Of a stretch of 23,960 bases of DNA, positions 1 to 10,700 are shown piece by piece (position 1 is the stretch's first letter; the number at the start of each line of letters is the position of its first letter). Where the stretch lies: NCBI GenBank assembly GCA_022447485.1, contig JAKVCH010000003.1:1-23960 (forward strand), read 5' to 3'. The position numbers were made by a program, and so were the translations under genes. The notes below the pieces were generated by a model. The model did no database searches. It had not been told where the DNA came from and saw nothing but the letters and a program-made list of their open reading frames with translations. The stretch is from Polyangiaceae bacterium (GTDB lineage: Bacteria > Myxococcota_A > Polyangia > Polyangiales > Polyangiaceae).

Positions 1-550
1 CGAGCAAGAGACCGGAATTAGAGCGCTCTAAAATTGCCGTGATGAAGTCCACCTCGGCCATTCCCTCAGCTTCGATGTCGACGTAGGAAGAGATATTTTC
101 AATTAGAAAAGGACATTGGAGTCGCTCTTCGATAGCGGCAATATGGTCGGCGACGTGCCCAACATATTGGGGTGTGCGCGGTAGGGGTAAGAGCTCATGC
201 AGTTGAAGAGGGCCGACTTGGCCGAGCGAAAGGTGGTCGGAGTGAATCGGACTTCGGCTTTTTTTTAATTCTTCTCTGAGGGACTTAAAGTAGCCTTCAT
301 CGGGAAGATGGGCGCTTCCGACGCTCATAGTGAGCCCATGGCTGAGTAAGGGGTAGAAGTGGCTTAGCCTTTCCAACGAAGCCGGGAAATAACCGCCTCT
401 CCCCATATAGTTTTCGGGAGAGAATTCTAAAAAGTCGATTTCCTTGGGTTGTTGGCTCAGTAAGTCGTCCAAGAACTCCCAACGCAACCCCAAGCCAATT
501 CCATGGAAATTTCGACACAGTTGCTTTGCTCTCAAGTAGCTAGCGGTCAC
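1..550 (-). CDS. DUF692 / MNIO family multinuclear non-heme iron oxidase (partial, C-terminus beyond left edge)
   Basis: The reverse strand is open from a GTG at 550 to the window edge (183 codons); an in-frame TAA lies 12 bases upstream of the GTG, so the start is GTG 550 or a TTG at 535. The N-terminal half of the DUF692 TIM barrel is recognisable: HGIGLGLR at residues 16-23, FLEFSPENYMGRGG at 40-53, SHGLTMSVGSAHLPD at 70-84, HSDHLSLGQVG at 103-113, then LLPLPRT, LIENISSYVD and a terminal GLLL that in the family leads into a DVNN-type motif. The His, Asp and Glu residues in such motifs bind the iron centres in MbnB, TglH and BufB. The family modifies Cys, and in some members Asp, residues of ribosomal peptides. 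The gene follows a lipoprotein by 16 bases, so it is probably the third gene of a minus-strand operon. Partner and precursor genes, if any, may lie off the left edge. The family call is firm; the substrate is unknown. Confidence 0.88.
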   Translation of the reverse strand, partial: MTASYLRAKQLCRNFHGIGLGLRWEFLDDLLSQQPKEIDFLEFSPENYMGRGGYFPASLERLSHFYPLLSHGLTMSVGSAHLPDEGYFKSLREELKKSRSPIHSDHLSLGQVGPLQLHELLPLPRTPQYVGHVADHIAAIEERLQCPFLIENISSYVDIEAEGMAEVDFITAILERSNSGLLL

Positions 551-566
551 TCGGTACCGTTAGAGA

Positions 567-920
567 CTAGAGAGATGTCTCTGGCGCGGAGGGGCTCGTC
601 TTCGGGGCAGGAGAGTCAAGTTCGCCCTGAGCTGTGCTGCCGCCGAGCCCCATTTGATTTCCGTTGGGGACCGGCTGAGCCTGAACTCTGGTGCTCCCTT
701 TTTTATCATCAGGTTCGATCGTAACGGCTCTTGGTTCGGGGTTGTCGACACTGATGCGTGTGACAGGAAGGGCATCGATGCCATCGGTCACATTGCGAGC
801 GTAGACCTTGGTTGTCTCTGGCGGAGTCGCCTGCTTTGAGCAGGCGAAACAGAGGGTCGAGAGAGACGCGAAAAGGAGTGCCAGCACGCGTCTTGTTGTG
901 ATTGTCCGTCGCTGAACCAT
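567..920 (-). CDS. small putative lipoprotein upstream of the MNIO gene
   Basis: This 117-residue protein is not a family I recognise. The N-terminus is basic (VQRRTITTRR), followed by a hydrophobic stretch (VLALLFASLSTL) and CFAC at 24-27, which reads as a signal peptide II with Cys27 as the lipidated residue, although Cys at -3 and Phe at -2 are atypical. The mature part of about 90 residues is hydrophilic and rich in Pro, Thr, Ser, Glu and Asp, with no further Cys and no predicted fold. It has none of the repeated Cys motifs of known MNIO precursors such as bufferins. The ATG at 920 has no clear Shine-Dalgarno; a TAGAGT hexamer lies just upstream. It lies 59 bases after the preceding lipoprotein gene and 16 before the MNIO gene, so co-transcription is likely. 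It may be a simple envelope linker protein. Confidence 0.72.
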   Translation of the reverse strand: MVQRRTITTRRVLALLFASLSTLCFACSKQATPPETTKVYARNVTDGIDALPVTRISVDNPEPRAVTIEPDDKKGSTRVQAQPVPNGNQMGLGGSTAQGELDSPAPKTSPSAPETSL

Positions 921-979
921 AGGCGCACTCTAGCCTGGACCATTGGGGCGCGGCTATCTGGGAAGGAATCAAGGTAGAA

Positions 980-1915
980 CTAAGGGGCTTCGTGCTCTGA
1001 ATCGAAGGATGACGACGAGCTTTTCTTGGACCGGGCTAAGAACGCCAAGCCGCCTCGAACGAAGGCCGTGTCCCCCATGGCCTGTTGAGCTAATTGGTTC
1101 CAGCGACTATCGAGGTGCCCCTCTGCATTGCGTGCCTGAATCTCGTGCTCGCTCAGGGGTACTTTGAGTTTCTTTTTTAGACGAAAAAAGAGGGCGACAG
1201 GTGAAGAAGATGCTGGGTTTTTCGGATAAAGAAAGTCGACTTCCAGGCGGTGACTGCGGACGACGTTGAGTTGTCGAATCGAGAGGTTACCCTGAATTTC
1301 TCCGAGAACACGACGCACCTTCACCCCATCGAGACTCAAAAGGTCTTGTTCAACGGCATTTGTTAATGCAGCCTGAAAGTCCTTGGCGAAGGAAACCGAC
1401 TTACCGCGCTGGGCCTGGCGGAAATTGAAGGCGCGGGCTCTTTCTACGGTAAAACGAAGAGAGCCTGGTTGGAGCCAATGGATCAAACTTCTCGTCGTCA
1501 ACGAAAAGATACGCGTTTTATTTTTTTTCGAGCCAGGGATTGCTACTTCTTGTTGGTAGGGCTCTAGGTTGATGTCCTGCAGCGAGAGTTCCAAAGAGCC
1601 TTCAAGATGCTCCAAGTCCCTCATTTGCCACTTGAGGCTTCCGTGATGCACTTGCCAACAGCCTTGTGGCCCAGGCAATTTTCGGGAAGGCACTGAAAAA
1701 CACAATTTTTGTCTCGGAGCTAGCTGCCAGTAGCTTTCGACTATTTTTGGGCTTTTAGAATTGCTGGAGGCTTTCCACGGCGCCGTCGGGCTTTCTTTGG
1801 AAGTATTTGGTGTGCATGCAAAGCAGAAAAAAAGCCCCAAAATCAGTTTGCAATTGGGGTGAAGCCAGCTGCGGCACGGAGCTGAATTCCGTTGCTCTTT
1901 GAATTTCTGTCGCAT
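980..1915 (-). CDS. putative lipoprotein of unknown function
   Basis: This is a 311-residue protein of no recognised family. The first 23 residues are basic and include Cys14 and Cys22, then KLILGLFFCFAC forms a hydrophobic segment ending at Cys34, again with a CFAC lipobox as in the next gene. The mature part begins with a Ser/Thr/Pro/Lys linker, then alternates beta-like and amphipathic stretches (GSLELSLQDINLEPYQQEV, LTTRSLIHWLQPGSLRFTVE, LDGVKVRRVLGEIQGNLSI). The pattern could be a YceI-like or lipocalin-like beta barrel, but no diagnostic motif supports that. The C-terminus carries a run of Ser and acidic residues. The ATG at 1915 directly abuts a GGGAGG sequence, unusually close for a Shine-Dalgarno, and an in-frame TAG sits 12 bases before it. 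It is the first gene of the minus-strand group and diverges from threonine synthase. Confidence 0.75.
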   Translation of the reverse strand: MRQKFKEQRNSAPCRSWLHPNCKLILGLFFCFACTPNTSKESPTAPWKASSNSKSPKIVESYWQLAPRQKLCFSVPSRKLPGPQGCWQVHHGSLKWQMRDLEHLEGSLELSLQDINLEPYQQEVAIPGSKKNKTRIFSLTTRSLIHWLQPGSLRFTVERARAFNFRQAQRGKSVSFAKDFQAALTNAVEQDLLSLDGVKVRRVLGEIQGNLSIRQLNVVRSHRLEVDFLYPKNPASSSPVALFFRLKKKLKVPLSEHEIQARNAEGHLDSRWNQLAQQAMGDTAFVRGGLAFLARSKKSSSSSFDSEHEAP

Positions 1916-1991
1916 CCTCCCAGGAGTCTAGCGAAAATTGCATGAAAATGGGTGCTTTTCGTTTTGCTCTGGCCTAGCGGTCGATTGAGAA

Positions 1992-1997
1992 TATAGT
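1992..1997 (+). promoter_or_regulatory. candidate -10 element for threonine synthase (possible leaderless transcript)
   Basis: TATAGT lies in the context GAGAATATAGTCCCGCAC, directly before the GTG start at 2005. Normal -10 spacing would place transcription initiation at or within a few bases of the GTG, and no purine-rich Shine-Dalgarno is present. No convincing -35 hexamer is seen, so the assignment is tentative. Confidence 0.35.
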
Positions 1998-2004
1998 CCC
2001 GCAC

Positions 2005-3327
2005 GTGACGTATTCAGCAGTCTTCAAGTGCTTCAAAGGATGTCCTGGCAGCTGGCCGGTGACCGAGCAAATCTATACCTGTCCCACCTGTGGAGGCCTA
2101 CTCGAGGTCGCCCACGATATGGAGGCTCTTAAGACCAAGAGCGGACCTGCTTGGACCAAGCTTTTTGATGAGCGCTACAGGCGCAATCAATGGCCTTACG
2201 GGTCTGGTGTTTGGGGAAAACGAGAATGGGTCATGCCAAGCGTACAAGACGATGAAATCGTGTCGATGTATGAAGGCGGAACGAACCTTTTTTGGGCGGA
2301 ACGTTACGGTAAAAGCTTAGGCCTTGATGACCTCTGGGTGAAGCTATGCGGAAATAGTCATAGTGGTTCCTTTAAAGATTTAGGAATGACTGTTCTTGTC
2401 TCCGTCGTGAAGAAAGCCATCAAAGAAGGTCAGAAGATTAAAGCGATAGCTTGCGCTTCGACTGGCGATACCTCGGCTGCCTTGGCCGCTTACGGGGCCT
2501 CGGCAGGGCTTCCCGTTGTAGTGCTTTTGCCCCGGGGAAAGATATCAACAGCACAGCTTGTCCAGCCGATTGCTCACGGTTCGATGGTCTTAGGTCTCGA
2601 TACCGATTTCGATGGTTGTATGGAGATTGTGAAGCAGCTGGCCGAGCAAGGAATCGTCTATCTTGCGAACTCGATGAACCCTTTGCGCCTGGAAGGACAA
2701 AAGACGGTTGGTATTGAAATTGTTCAGCAATTTGGTTGGCAGGTTCCGGACTGGATCATCCTGCCGTCAGGTAATCTCGGTAATGCCTCAGCGCTTTATG
2801 CTGGCTTCAAGATGATGCGTGAGTTGGGCGTGATTGACCGCTTTCCTCGATTGGTGGTTGCTCAGGCGGAAAACGCGAATCCGATGTATCGCGCCTATAA
2901 GGCCGGAGCTGCAGAGGTTGAGCCCATTAAGGCGCTGCCGACCCAGGCCAGTGCTATTCAAATCGGTAATCCTGTCTCAGCCCCTCGAGCGATGAAAGCT
3001 CTCCGTGCGATGAATGGTATTGTTGAGCAAGCCAGTGAGCAGGAGCTTTCGGATGCGGCCGCCCGAGCCGATGCCTCTGGACTGTATACATGTCCTCATA
3101 CGGCTGTAGCATTGGCCGTTCTTGAGAAGCTACGTGCTGCCGACACCATTCGCTCTGGAGAAAAGGTGGTTTGTATATCGACTGCAAACGGTTTGAAGTT
3201 CACAGACTTCAAGGTCAAGTACCATGAAGGTTCAATTCCTGGCGTAGAGAGCCATCATAAGAACCCAGCGGTGATGCTACCCGCTGACGTGAATCAAGTG
3301 ATTGATGCCATCAATCGGCGCTTCTAG
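2005..3327 (+). CDS. thrC: threonine synthase
   Basis: This PLP enzyme converts O-phospho-L-homoserine to L-threonine (EC 4.2.3.1), the last step of threonine synthesis, in the cytosol. The 440 residues start with a zinc-ribbon-like segment (Cys9, Cys13, Cys26, Cys29; CPTCGG at 26-31) seen in one branch of the family. The PLP-binding lysine is Lys124 in [10 protein letters not shown], the phosphate-binding loop is PSGNLGN at 254-260, and [14 protein letters not shown] at 152-165 is a conserved part of the fold. ISTANGLKF near the C-terminus is also typical. Length is normal for bacterial ThrC. The start is a GTG without a Shine-Dalgarno; no usable start lies further upstream. Its neighbours are unrelated to amino-acid synthesis, so it appears to be a single-gene unit between a divergent lipoprotein operon and a convergent TPR-PEGA gene. 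Confidence 0.95.
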   Translation: MTYSAVFKCFKGCPGSWPVTEQIYTCPTCGGLLEVAHDMEALKTKSGPAWTKLFDERYRRNQWPYGSGVWGKREWVMPSVQDDEIVSMYEGGTNLFWAERYGKSLGLDDLWVKLCGNSHSGSFKDLGMTVLVSVVKKAIKEGQKIKAIACASTGDTSAALAAYGASAGLPVVVLLPRGKISTAQLVQPIAHGSMVLGLDTDFDGCMEIVKQLAEQGIVYLANSMNPLRLEGQKTVGIEIVQQFGWQVPDWIILPSGNLGNASALYAGFKMMRELGVIDRFPRLVVAQAENANPMYRAYKAGAAEVEPIKALPTQASAIQIGNPVSAPRAMKALRAMNGIVEQASEQELSDAAARADASGLYTCPHTAVALAVLEKLRAADTIRSGEKVVCISTANGLKFTDFKVKYHEGSIPGVESHHKNPAVMLPADVNQVIDAINRRF

Positions 3328-3361
3328 ATTTCGATAGGTGCTCCGCTTGCGTCGGGGAATC

Positions 3362-3399
3362 AAAAAAAACTCAGCTTCCTTGCGGAGCTGAGTTTTTTT
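3362..3399. terminator. bidirectional Rho-independent terminator
   Basis: An inverted repeat pairs CTCAGCT (3370-3376) with AGCTGAG (3386-3392), flanked by an A-run on the left and T7 (3393-3399) on the right. The loop can extend the stem by CC/GG. Because of the flanking A and T tracts, it can terminate both threonine synthase (+) and the convergent TPR-PEGA gene (-). Confidence 0.9.
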
Positions 3400-3413
3400 C
3401 GCTGAGCTGCTGT

Positions 3414-4619
3414 TCAGAATCGCCAGCGGGCAGCAGCGCCACCCCCCTCCTTAGAAACGACAGGCGCCACCATGAGTCGGGAGCGAGCCATCTTCTCTGC
3501 TGCCTGCTTCTTATTCTTTGCCGTGAGTAAGACAATACCAGTGACTCCGAGGGTGATGGCAGCGCCAAAGCACATATCGGCAATTAAGGCATTTCGCTCC
3601 ACTTTATCGGCCTGATTTGAAGTCGGATCGTCGTTGAATTTCTTTTTTCCGGTGAGAGCGAGCACTCCGAAGACCGACCCAGTCACTAAGCTCGCTCCTG
3701 ATAAGCTCAAGGTAACAATGATGGGAACTTTGCTTTGTTGAGCCGAGGGTTGAACCGTTTTTGTGACGACGGCAGGTTCTTTCTCCTCGGTGGTGGAGAG
3801 AGCAATCGTCTGCTCGATGTTGCTACCGCCCTCTGGCGCGATTTCGATTGTTGCTGTGGCATAGCCATCGAGCATCGCCTGTACCTCGTGGTCTCCCGCT
3901 TCTAGTTCAACGTCGAGAGGCGTGACACCTTTTTGGCTGACTCCATCAATTGTTATTGGCGCGCCCTCGGGGTTTGTGGATATTTTCACCTTAGCAGGTA
4001 GGTACTTCTTGAGTTCCTCGAGTCGGTTGGTGGCAATTTGTACCTCGTCGGCACCGACATAAGTTGCGCCGGGATTTGCCAAAAATATTTCATAGGCGGT
4101 CGCCGTATTTGCTGCAGACTGCTGCTCACTGTCAGCCTTATCAAGACAGCGAGCCATCCAGTATTCAGCATGCGGAGAAGGGATAAGCTGGTAAGCTTTT
4201 TCGAAAGAATTAAACGCCTCGCTATAGAGCGCCTGATTATATTTTTCCTGGCCTTCTTCAAAAGCAGCCATCGCAGCCTTTCGCTCTTCTTCGGAAGGGC
4301 TTGTCGCTACCGTGGGGCTTGGGCTTTCCCCATTTTCCTCTCCTTTAGCTGCAGCTTTCTCTGGCTCGGTGGTTGCCTGAGCCTCCGGGGAACCCTCAGG
4401 TTTCGAGGCTTCTTGCGAGGAAGCCTCGCCGTCTTTTGGGGAGCTGCTCTTGTCTTGAGTGCTGCTTTCTGCTGGTGCCTCCAGATTCTTTCCGGTGGCA
4501 GATGTTTCGGCCGCCCAGCTGAAAGAAGGGCATAAAAGAGAAGCTACCAAGAAGAGAGGAACTGCGGTTCGCGGTCCCAGTGTCGTTCGACGAGCGGCTA
4601 AAAAATTCTGGGCTTTCAT
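3414..4619 (-). CDS. TPR-PEGA domain envelope protein
   Basis: From ATG 4619 this is 401 residues; a TTG six codons upstream is possible but poorer, since AGAAAAGA lies just before the ATG. A signal peptide (PLFLVASLLCPSFSWAA, cleavage near residue 37) is followed by a low-complexity Ser/Glu/Pro/Lys linker (38-115). A short TPR-like helical region follows at about 116-200 (AAFEEGQEKYNQALYSEAFN, FEKAYQLIPSPHAEYWMARC). A PEGA domain follows at about 210-275 (VKISTNPEGAPITIDG, GVTPLDVELEAGDHEV). Two hydrophobic segments at about 299-323 and 345-367 precede a basic tail ending in RWRF. This layout is common in Myxococcota secreted or membrane-anchored proteins. PEGA domains are thought to bind cell-envelope components; the specific role is unknown. 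It diverges from the giant TPR gene across about 100 bases and ends at the shared terminator. Confidence 0.88.
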   Translation of the reverse strand: MKAQNFLAARRTTLGPRTAVPLFLVASLLCPSFSWAAETSATGKNLEAPAESSTQDKSSSPKDGEASSQEASKPEGSPEAQATTEPEKAAAKGEENGESPSPTVATSPSEEERKAAMAAFEEGQEKYNQALYSEAFNSFEKAYQLIPSPHAEYWMARCLDKADSEQQSAANTATAYEIFLANPGATYVGADEVQIATNRLEELKKYLPAKVKISTNPEGAPITIDGVSQKGVTPLDVELEAGDHEVQAMLDGYATATIEIAPEGGSNIEQTIALSTTEEKEPAVVTKTVQPSAQQSKVPIIVTLSLSGASLVTGSVFGVLALTGKKKFNDDPTSNQADKVERNALIADMCFGAAITLGVTGIVLLTAKNKKQAAEKMARSRLMVAPVVSKEGGGAAARWRF

Positions 4620-4720
4620 TGAATCTTTTCTCAACAAATTGCTTCAAATGGTGGAAAAACTTACTTGAGGCACAAAGTAGTCTGTCAAATGCTCGTCCGA
4701 CAAGGGGATCTTTCGCTATC

Positions 4721-7700
4721 ATGCCAGAATCTGTCGATTTGCCCCCCAACTCCCCAAAATTCATGCGCTCTCAGTCCTCTAAAGCAAGTTCTGACCCTTC
4801 GTTGAATCATCGCTCGTCGTCTGAGTTTGTCGAGACGGTTCCGCCCTCCGCTGTCGAAACGGTTCGTGATGAGGAAATTCCCCGCTATTTGGGTGATAAT
4901 GCCGTATTGGCGATGCTTTATGCTCAGGTGCGTCAGGCGATCCAAAACAAGGAGGAGCAGCTCGTGGCGGAGCGCTCTGGTCGCCTCGCGTTACAGTTAA
5001 TGAAACGCGGCATTGAGCTTCGCGATGCTGTGGAGCTGGCAGAGCGAGCCCTTCCCACACTCAAAGACCCTGCTTTGGCTCTCGAATTAGCCAACTGCTG
5101 GGCCGGTTCTGGTGATGCTGCTCGGGCTGCTGGAATTCTTCAGGAAGCGATCGAACTTTTGCCAGAAGACCAACGAGGCACCGCGTGGCGCAAAGTCGGT
5201 AAGTGGCAAGCCCAAGCTGATCGGCGTCGACCAGCTCACCAAGCTTTGCGCCATGCCGTTGGTTGTGATCCAAAGGATCCCCTTGCTTGGGAGGAATTAG
5301 GGACTTTGGGCTTTTGGTCCGAGATTCCTCGCAGCGAAGCGGCAAGGTCATTCTTGGCTGCGGCGACCTTGTATACGCGACAAGGCAAGAGGGCCGCTTC
5401 TTTTGAGAATCATTTGCGCGCTTTCGAGGTAGATCCTTCGTTCGAAGCAGCAGCTGAGGGCCTTGCGAATGCGCTTGTCGTCCGTGGCCGGGAAGCAGCG
5501 GCCGATGAGGTTTGGCGCCAGCATCTGCGCTTTGCCTCGGCTTCGACCCGGGCTGCATTCCATCAGCGTAAGTTTCTGTCGGCGCTTGAGAAATCACAAT
5601 GGGCAGCGGCTCTTGAATACGCCCTGGAGGCAGAGCTAGATATTGAGCTGGACGCTCGTGCCTTGTCCGACGAATTGTCGGGGAACGATCAACGCTCCAC
5701 GCGATTATTCGAGAGCCTTTGTCTGCATTCTGATCCCTCGAGCTCGACGCAAGAATCAGGCGAGAAATCTACTTGGTTACCCCATTGGTTTTCAATTCTG
5801 ATCGCGAGTCATATTCATGATTGGGGACGAGAGCAGACAGAGGAGCTTTTAAGAAAGTATGCTGCACTGACCCGTGACCAGAGTGGTTTAGAGGCTCTGG
5901 GAGCGGTTGATACCGGGCTTCCGATTTCGCTCTACCGCCAGCGACTTGGCCTCGAGGAAGAAGGAGCGATTCGCCGAGAGTTGCGAGTTCAAATTGCCTG
6001 GCGTGAAGTATTGCGAGGTGGCTGGCAAGCTGCATTTGAAGTCCTCGAGCCCTTAGGTAATGAACGAAATCTCGAGCCCGGACAGGCTGCGCTGCTCGCG
6101 ATCGTTTCCGGCAGAGCTCTGAGAACAGTGTCACGACTGAGAGCCTTGGCCTTATTGGCGCCTCATCTTCCAGATGAACCCCGTGCTGTACTTCTGGCCG
6201 TTGCTGCGGAGGGGTTGTTGTCTCAAGGCTTTCAAGAAGAGGCTCGCGGCCATGCCGAATTGGCTGCGAGCCTTCTGCCCTCTTCAGGGAGAGTGATGGC
6301 AACTCTTGCGCGGGTAGCCCTCAATGATCCGCAGTCTGCATCGCCTCTTCAATTAGAATCTTCACTAGCGGTGTTAGTTGCTCAGGGGCAGGCCTGTCAT
6401 GTTCTCGCTGAGGCGGCTCGAAGGCGAAGATCCTATCGTCTCGCAATGACCTGGGCAGAGCGACGTTTTCTTTTGAGGCCAGGTGATTGCGCAGCCGCCA
6501 ATGATTATCTGAAAATCACTGTTGAAGGCCAAGATGAGCCACGGATCCTCCGTGCTCTCGAGCAGGTATTCAGCCGTCCACTGCCGCTGCATGCGCTCGG
6601 CGAATCAGTCATTTCTGCTCTTGAGGGCTTAGGTCAAGCTCCAGCCGACCTGTCTTTCAAAGCTGGAGAGCTGGTTTTATCTCAATTCGGAGCATCTTCA
6701 GCCGCCATCATTCGAGCTTTAGGCTCCCTCGCTTCGCTCGGAGCTGGTCCCCGGCTTGCCGCGATGGTTTTGGAGCGCCAATTAGTGCGAGCCGCACCTG
6801 CTTTGCGAGGAGAACTCTATCTTGCCTTGGCGCAATCTCGAGAACAGGCTTTGGACCGCGTTTCTGCTTGTCGAGCTCTACGCAAAGCTTTGAGCGCAGG
6901 AGCGTCGCCCTCAGCCGTGAAGACGGTTTTTGCTGACTTGGGCGATGTTGTCGAAGCCGATGCGCGTCTTGCGGCTCTGAACTTACGAGCGGAGTTGAGC
7001 TCCAAAAATTCAGATTTAGCTCCTGCGAAACTAGGGAGTCTTTATTTTCAGCTTGGTGTGGCACGCTGGGATTTGGCTGAAGACACAGCGGGTGCTTTGC
7101 AGGCGCTATCGAAGGCGGCCCGACTGGACGAGGAGTTAGGGTTAGAAAGGTTCGCTCACTACTTGAGAGTCTTAGCCGGGTTAGATGGGGCCGTGGAGCA
7201 TCTGACCCAACTCGCACACCAAACGCCCGAGCCGCGTCGCTCTGGGCGTATTTTAGGCCTAGGAGCGCGAATTTTACTTGAGGGTGGCCGAAAGAGCGAA
7301 GCCTTCGGCCTAGCCGAGAAGGCCCTTCTATTAGCCCCTATGCAAACAGAAGTATTGACCTTGGCGGAGAGAAGCTCTTCCTCAGAGGAAATCGTTCAGC
7401 TGGAGCGCCTGTATCATGAAGCATCTACGGCAACATTGGGACAGTTTGGGGAGCGTGCTGTTCGCTACCGCGCTGCTCGCTTCCTAGAGAATCGTGGCTT
7501 CGCTGACTTAGGCTTAAGCCACGCGGTTGCTGCCTTTCGAGCGGTCCCTGCGGAGGGGGTTGCCTATGTACTAATGAGACGACTTGGGGAATCGACCGGT
7601 CAGCTGGAACCTGTTGTTCGAGCCCTCGAAGATGTCGCTGCCAAAGCGGTCAACAACGATGAGCGGGCGCGTTGGTTGGAAAAGGCTGCCGCCGTCACAG

Positions 7701-10700
7701 AAGGTGCCGCTGGTGCCGAATTGTCGCGGGTCGATATTCTCGTTCGTGCTGCCTTGGTTCGTCCTGAAGAAGCTACGATTCGCGAATTGACGACAACGCT
7801 TTCAGAAGTTGTTCGGCAAGCGACTCAGGCCAGAACGGTGGAAGAGCTGGAAGAGCGTCTAGCTCAGGTAGCCGAGGAAACTCGTGCTCATGCCAGTGGT
7901 GCGCATGGAGCAACAGTTTGCCTCCTTTTAGCAAAATCAGCTTTTGACGACTTTGCCAACCGGGAGCTCGGGCTAACTCAAGTTCGTAAGGCCCTGAGCT
8001 GTGATTGTGAGGTGCCATATTGGCAGTCTTTGACTCATTCACTTGACCTGATTGCCACCGAGCCCAAGAGCGCTCATGAAATCTTGGACATTATTGTTCA
8101 GTTAGGGTTGAAAAAAGGGAAGGAACTGGGAATACCACTCCTGTTGTGGGCTGCTGGGCTAGCAGAGCGGCTAAAAGCAGAGGGGGTTCGTGCGGAGCTA
8201 CTCGTTCAGGCGGCAGACGAGCGACCGGATGACGCTGAGTTGGTGTCGCAGGCCAGAGATTGCGCGCTGCGCGCCGGGCGGCCTGATTTGGTGGAGATAG
8301 TGGAAGAACTATTACCACTTGAGGAAAGAGCTCGCTTAGTTCTTGAGCGACTGCCCTCGAAAACAGCTGAAGAAGGGCTAGAGCTTCTTCACGAGCTTCA
8401 TATAGATGAGCTGGAGATCTCCCTGAGGTTGCGGTTGTTAGAAGCGATTGCAGTTCGTCAAGAAGAACTAGGAAACGAGCTTGGTGCAGCTGCTGCCTGG
8501 CGACAACTTGATGCCTTGGATTCCTCCAACGAACTCGCTTTGCGCGGCCTAGAGCGCGAGGCGGAGCGGTGTGGTGAATTCGAAGAATTAGTGAAGTTGC
8601 TCGATAGAAGAGCTGAATTGGCTCAGGGTCCTGAGGAGCGTAGAAGTGTTTTGATGCGTCGGGCCGTTGTTCTCGATACGCAATTAGGACGAACAGCTGA
8701 TGCGCGGCGAGCCCTCGAAGGATTGTTGAAAGAGTTCCCTGAGAGTCTATCCATTTTGCGCCTCGTCGCTGACTCCTGGGAGAGAGCCGGAGATAGTGCA
8801 ACCGCGGCACGAGCTTGGGAAGATGCAGCCTCCGCCGCGGTATCATCATCGGATAAGGTAGCTGCTGCCGCTCGAGCAGCGCAAGCCTATTTCGATGCCG
8901 GAGAGGTTCAATTAGCCAGGCGAGTATTAGACCAAGAGCCTGTACCAGGGAGAGAGTGCGACCTTCTGCGTTTGAAGGTAGCGGAGGCTTTGGGGGATGA
9001 TGTTCTGAAGATGACGGCGCTCATCGACCTAGCTGGTGCTTCGGCCACCGATATTGAGACCGCAGGGCGTTATTATTATGAAGCTGCTCTTCTGTCTCAC
9101 CAAACCAACAATTTGGAGAGAACGGCAGACTTAGCGCATCGGGCGGCTATGCGTTTAACTGAAAATGCTGAGACGAAGCTCTTTGCCGCAGAGGCTCAGA
9201 CTATTTGTTCAACTACGCAAAGCGGTTCTCTCCCCCAAGATGCAGGGCAGAAAATTTTAGAGAATCTAAGAGATATTTCCGGCGAGCTGGAGCCTGAACA
9301 GGCCGCATTAGCAGAGGTCTTGCGGGCCTTAGCCTTAAACTCTGTCGAAGGTTTGTCCGAGGCGCGGCGCGCCATTCATCTCGCCCAGACGAGGCACGGG
9401 GACCAGCCCTTGGTCCTAGCTGCTGCTCTTTCGTTTGAGTTGGGGTCGATCGAGGAGCGTTTATCAAACTATCAAGCTTTGATTGGTACAGAGTTGCGGG
9501 GGCTCTTTTCGCTCTCAGAGCTGCTGATCGAAGGAGCGCGCTTTGGTTTGAGTCATGGTGCTTTTGAAGTGGCCAGGAACTTGGCAGCGGCCGTGGGGGA
9601 CGATGATCCACAAAAAGACGTCGCTTCCCTGATTCTGACTCAGGTAGCTCACGCCGAAAGTGAGGCAATCGCCGCGGAACAGAAGGCGGTGATCGAGGAG
9701 GCAAAGGCAGCCCGCGAAGGTTTAGGGAGCGAAAGTGTGGCGCCGCTAGCAGTTGGTTTAACTGATGAGACGGCTGCGCCGAACAAAGCAGACGTTGACG
9801 AAATTTCAGAGAAAGCTGGGTCGCTGAATCGGCCCTCAGGAGCGGCTTCTTCAGGAGCGGCTTCTTCAAGTGCCGAAAATAGCCGCGACTCATCGCCCTC
9901 ACGGCGTCCAGCAAGTTGGAGGCCGTCAGAGTCCACTCGGAATGATGAAGAGTTAGTTGTTCTCTTTGAAGCCGGTGATCTTGATGCTGGAAGGGAGCTT
10001 CTGCAAAAGTTGTATCAGGTGCGAGGACGGCAGCGCGAAGCGATGATTGTCGCTCAGCACTTGGCCTGGGCGTGTCCTGCAGATTCTGGGGTGCTGGGGA
10101 GCCTCCTTTCATTAGCCTCGCGAGATGGAAACGAACCCCTTGTATTAGCTGTCAAGCATTTACTGGGCACATTTGGGTCGGGAGAACGGGTTCGTCCTCC
10201 CAAGGTAGACGAGCTTGACTTGCAGGTTGATGCTTTGCAGTCAGTCTTATGGCGTGGGGGGCGAACACCGACCGCCGAAGCTTTTGCGATTATTTGGGAG
10301 CATGCCGCGGGACAATTTAGAAAGACGTTCAGTGATTATTCCGTGAGCGGTGTGCATCGTGTCAGTCTGTCTGCTCCTACGGTCTTATCTCAACTGTATC
10401 GGCGAACAGCGACAGTTTTAGGTATGGGAAGGACCGCTCTTTTCTGTCCTACGACGCGGGGAAGTATTAAAATGGAGGTCGCTTTGCTGCAGCCGCCGGC
10501 CGTTGTTGTTTCGGGCGAGATTCGCGAATTAACTCGTGAGCTTGAGTTCTACCTTGGAGCTAAGCTAGCTGCATGTTCTCCCGAACACGCCCTAGTTATC
10601 GCCTGTGAGCGTCCACAGATTGAGACTTTACTCGAGGCGTTGCAAATGGCTTTCGGCGAGGGCTATGAGCGTTCGTCGAAGCCAGAGCCGGAACTAGCGC

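Noticed and set aside
4580..4720. N-terminal extension of the giant TPR gene to 4580
   Set aside because: The extension is antisense to the signal-peptide region of the TPR-PEGA gene and has no protein features; ATG 4721 with an upstream GGGGA is more plausible.
8091..8849. Long minus-strand open frame (252 codons) opposite the giant TPR gene
   Set aside because: Arg/Pro/Leu-rich composition typical of an antisense shadow; no motif. The same applies to the minus-strand frames at 5061-5597, 6708-7217 and 9213-10112.
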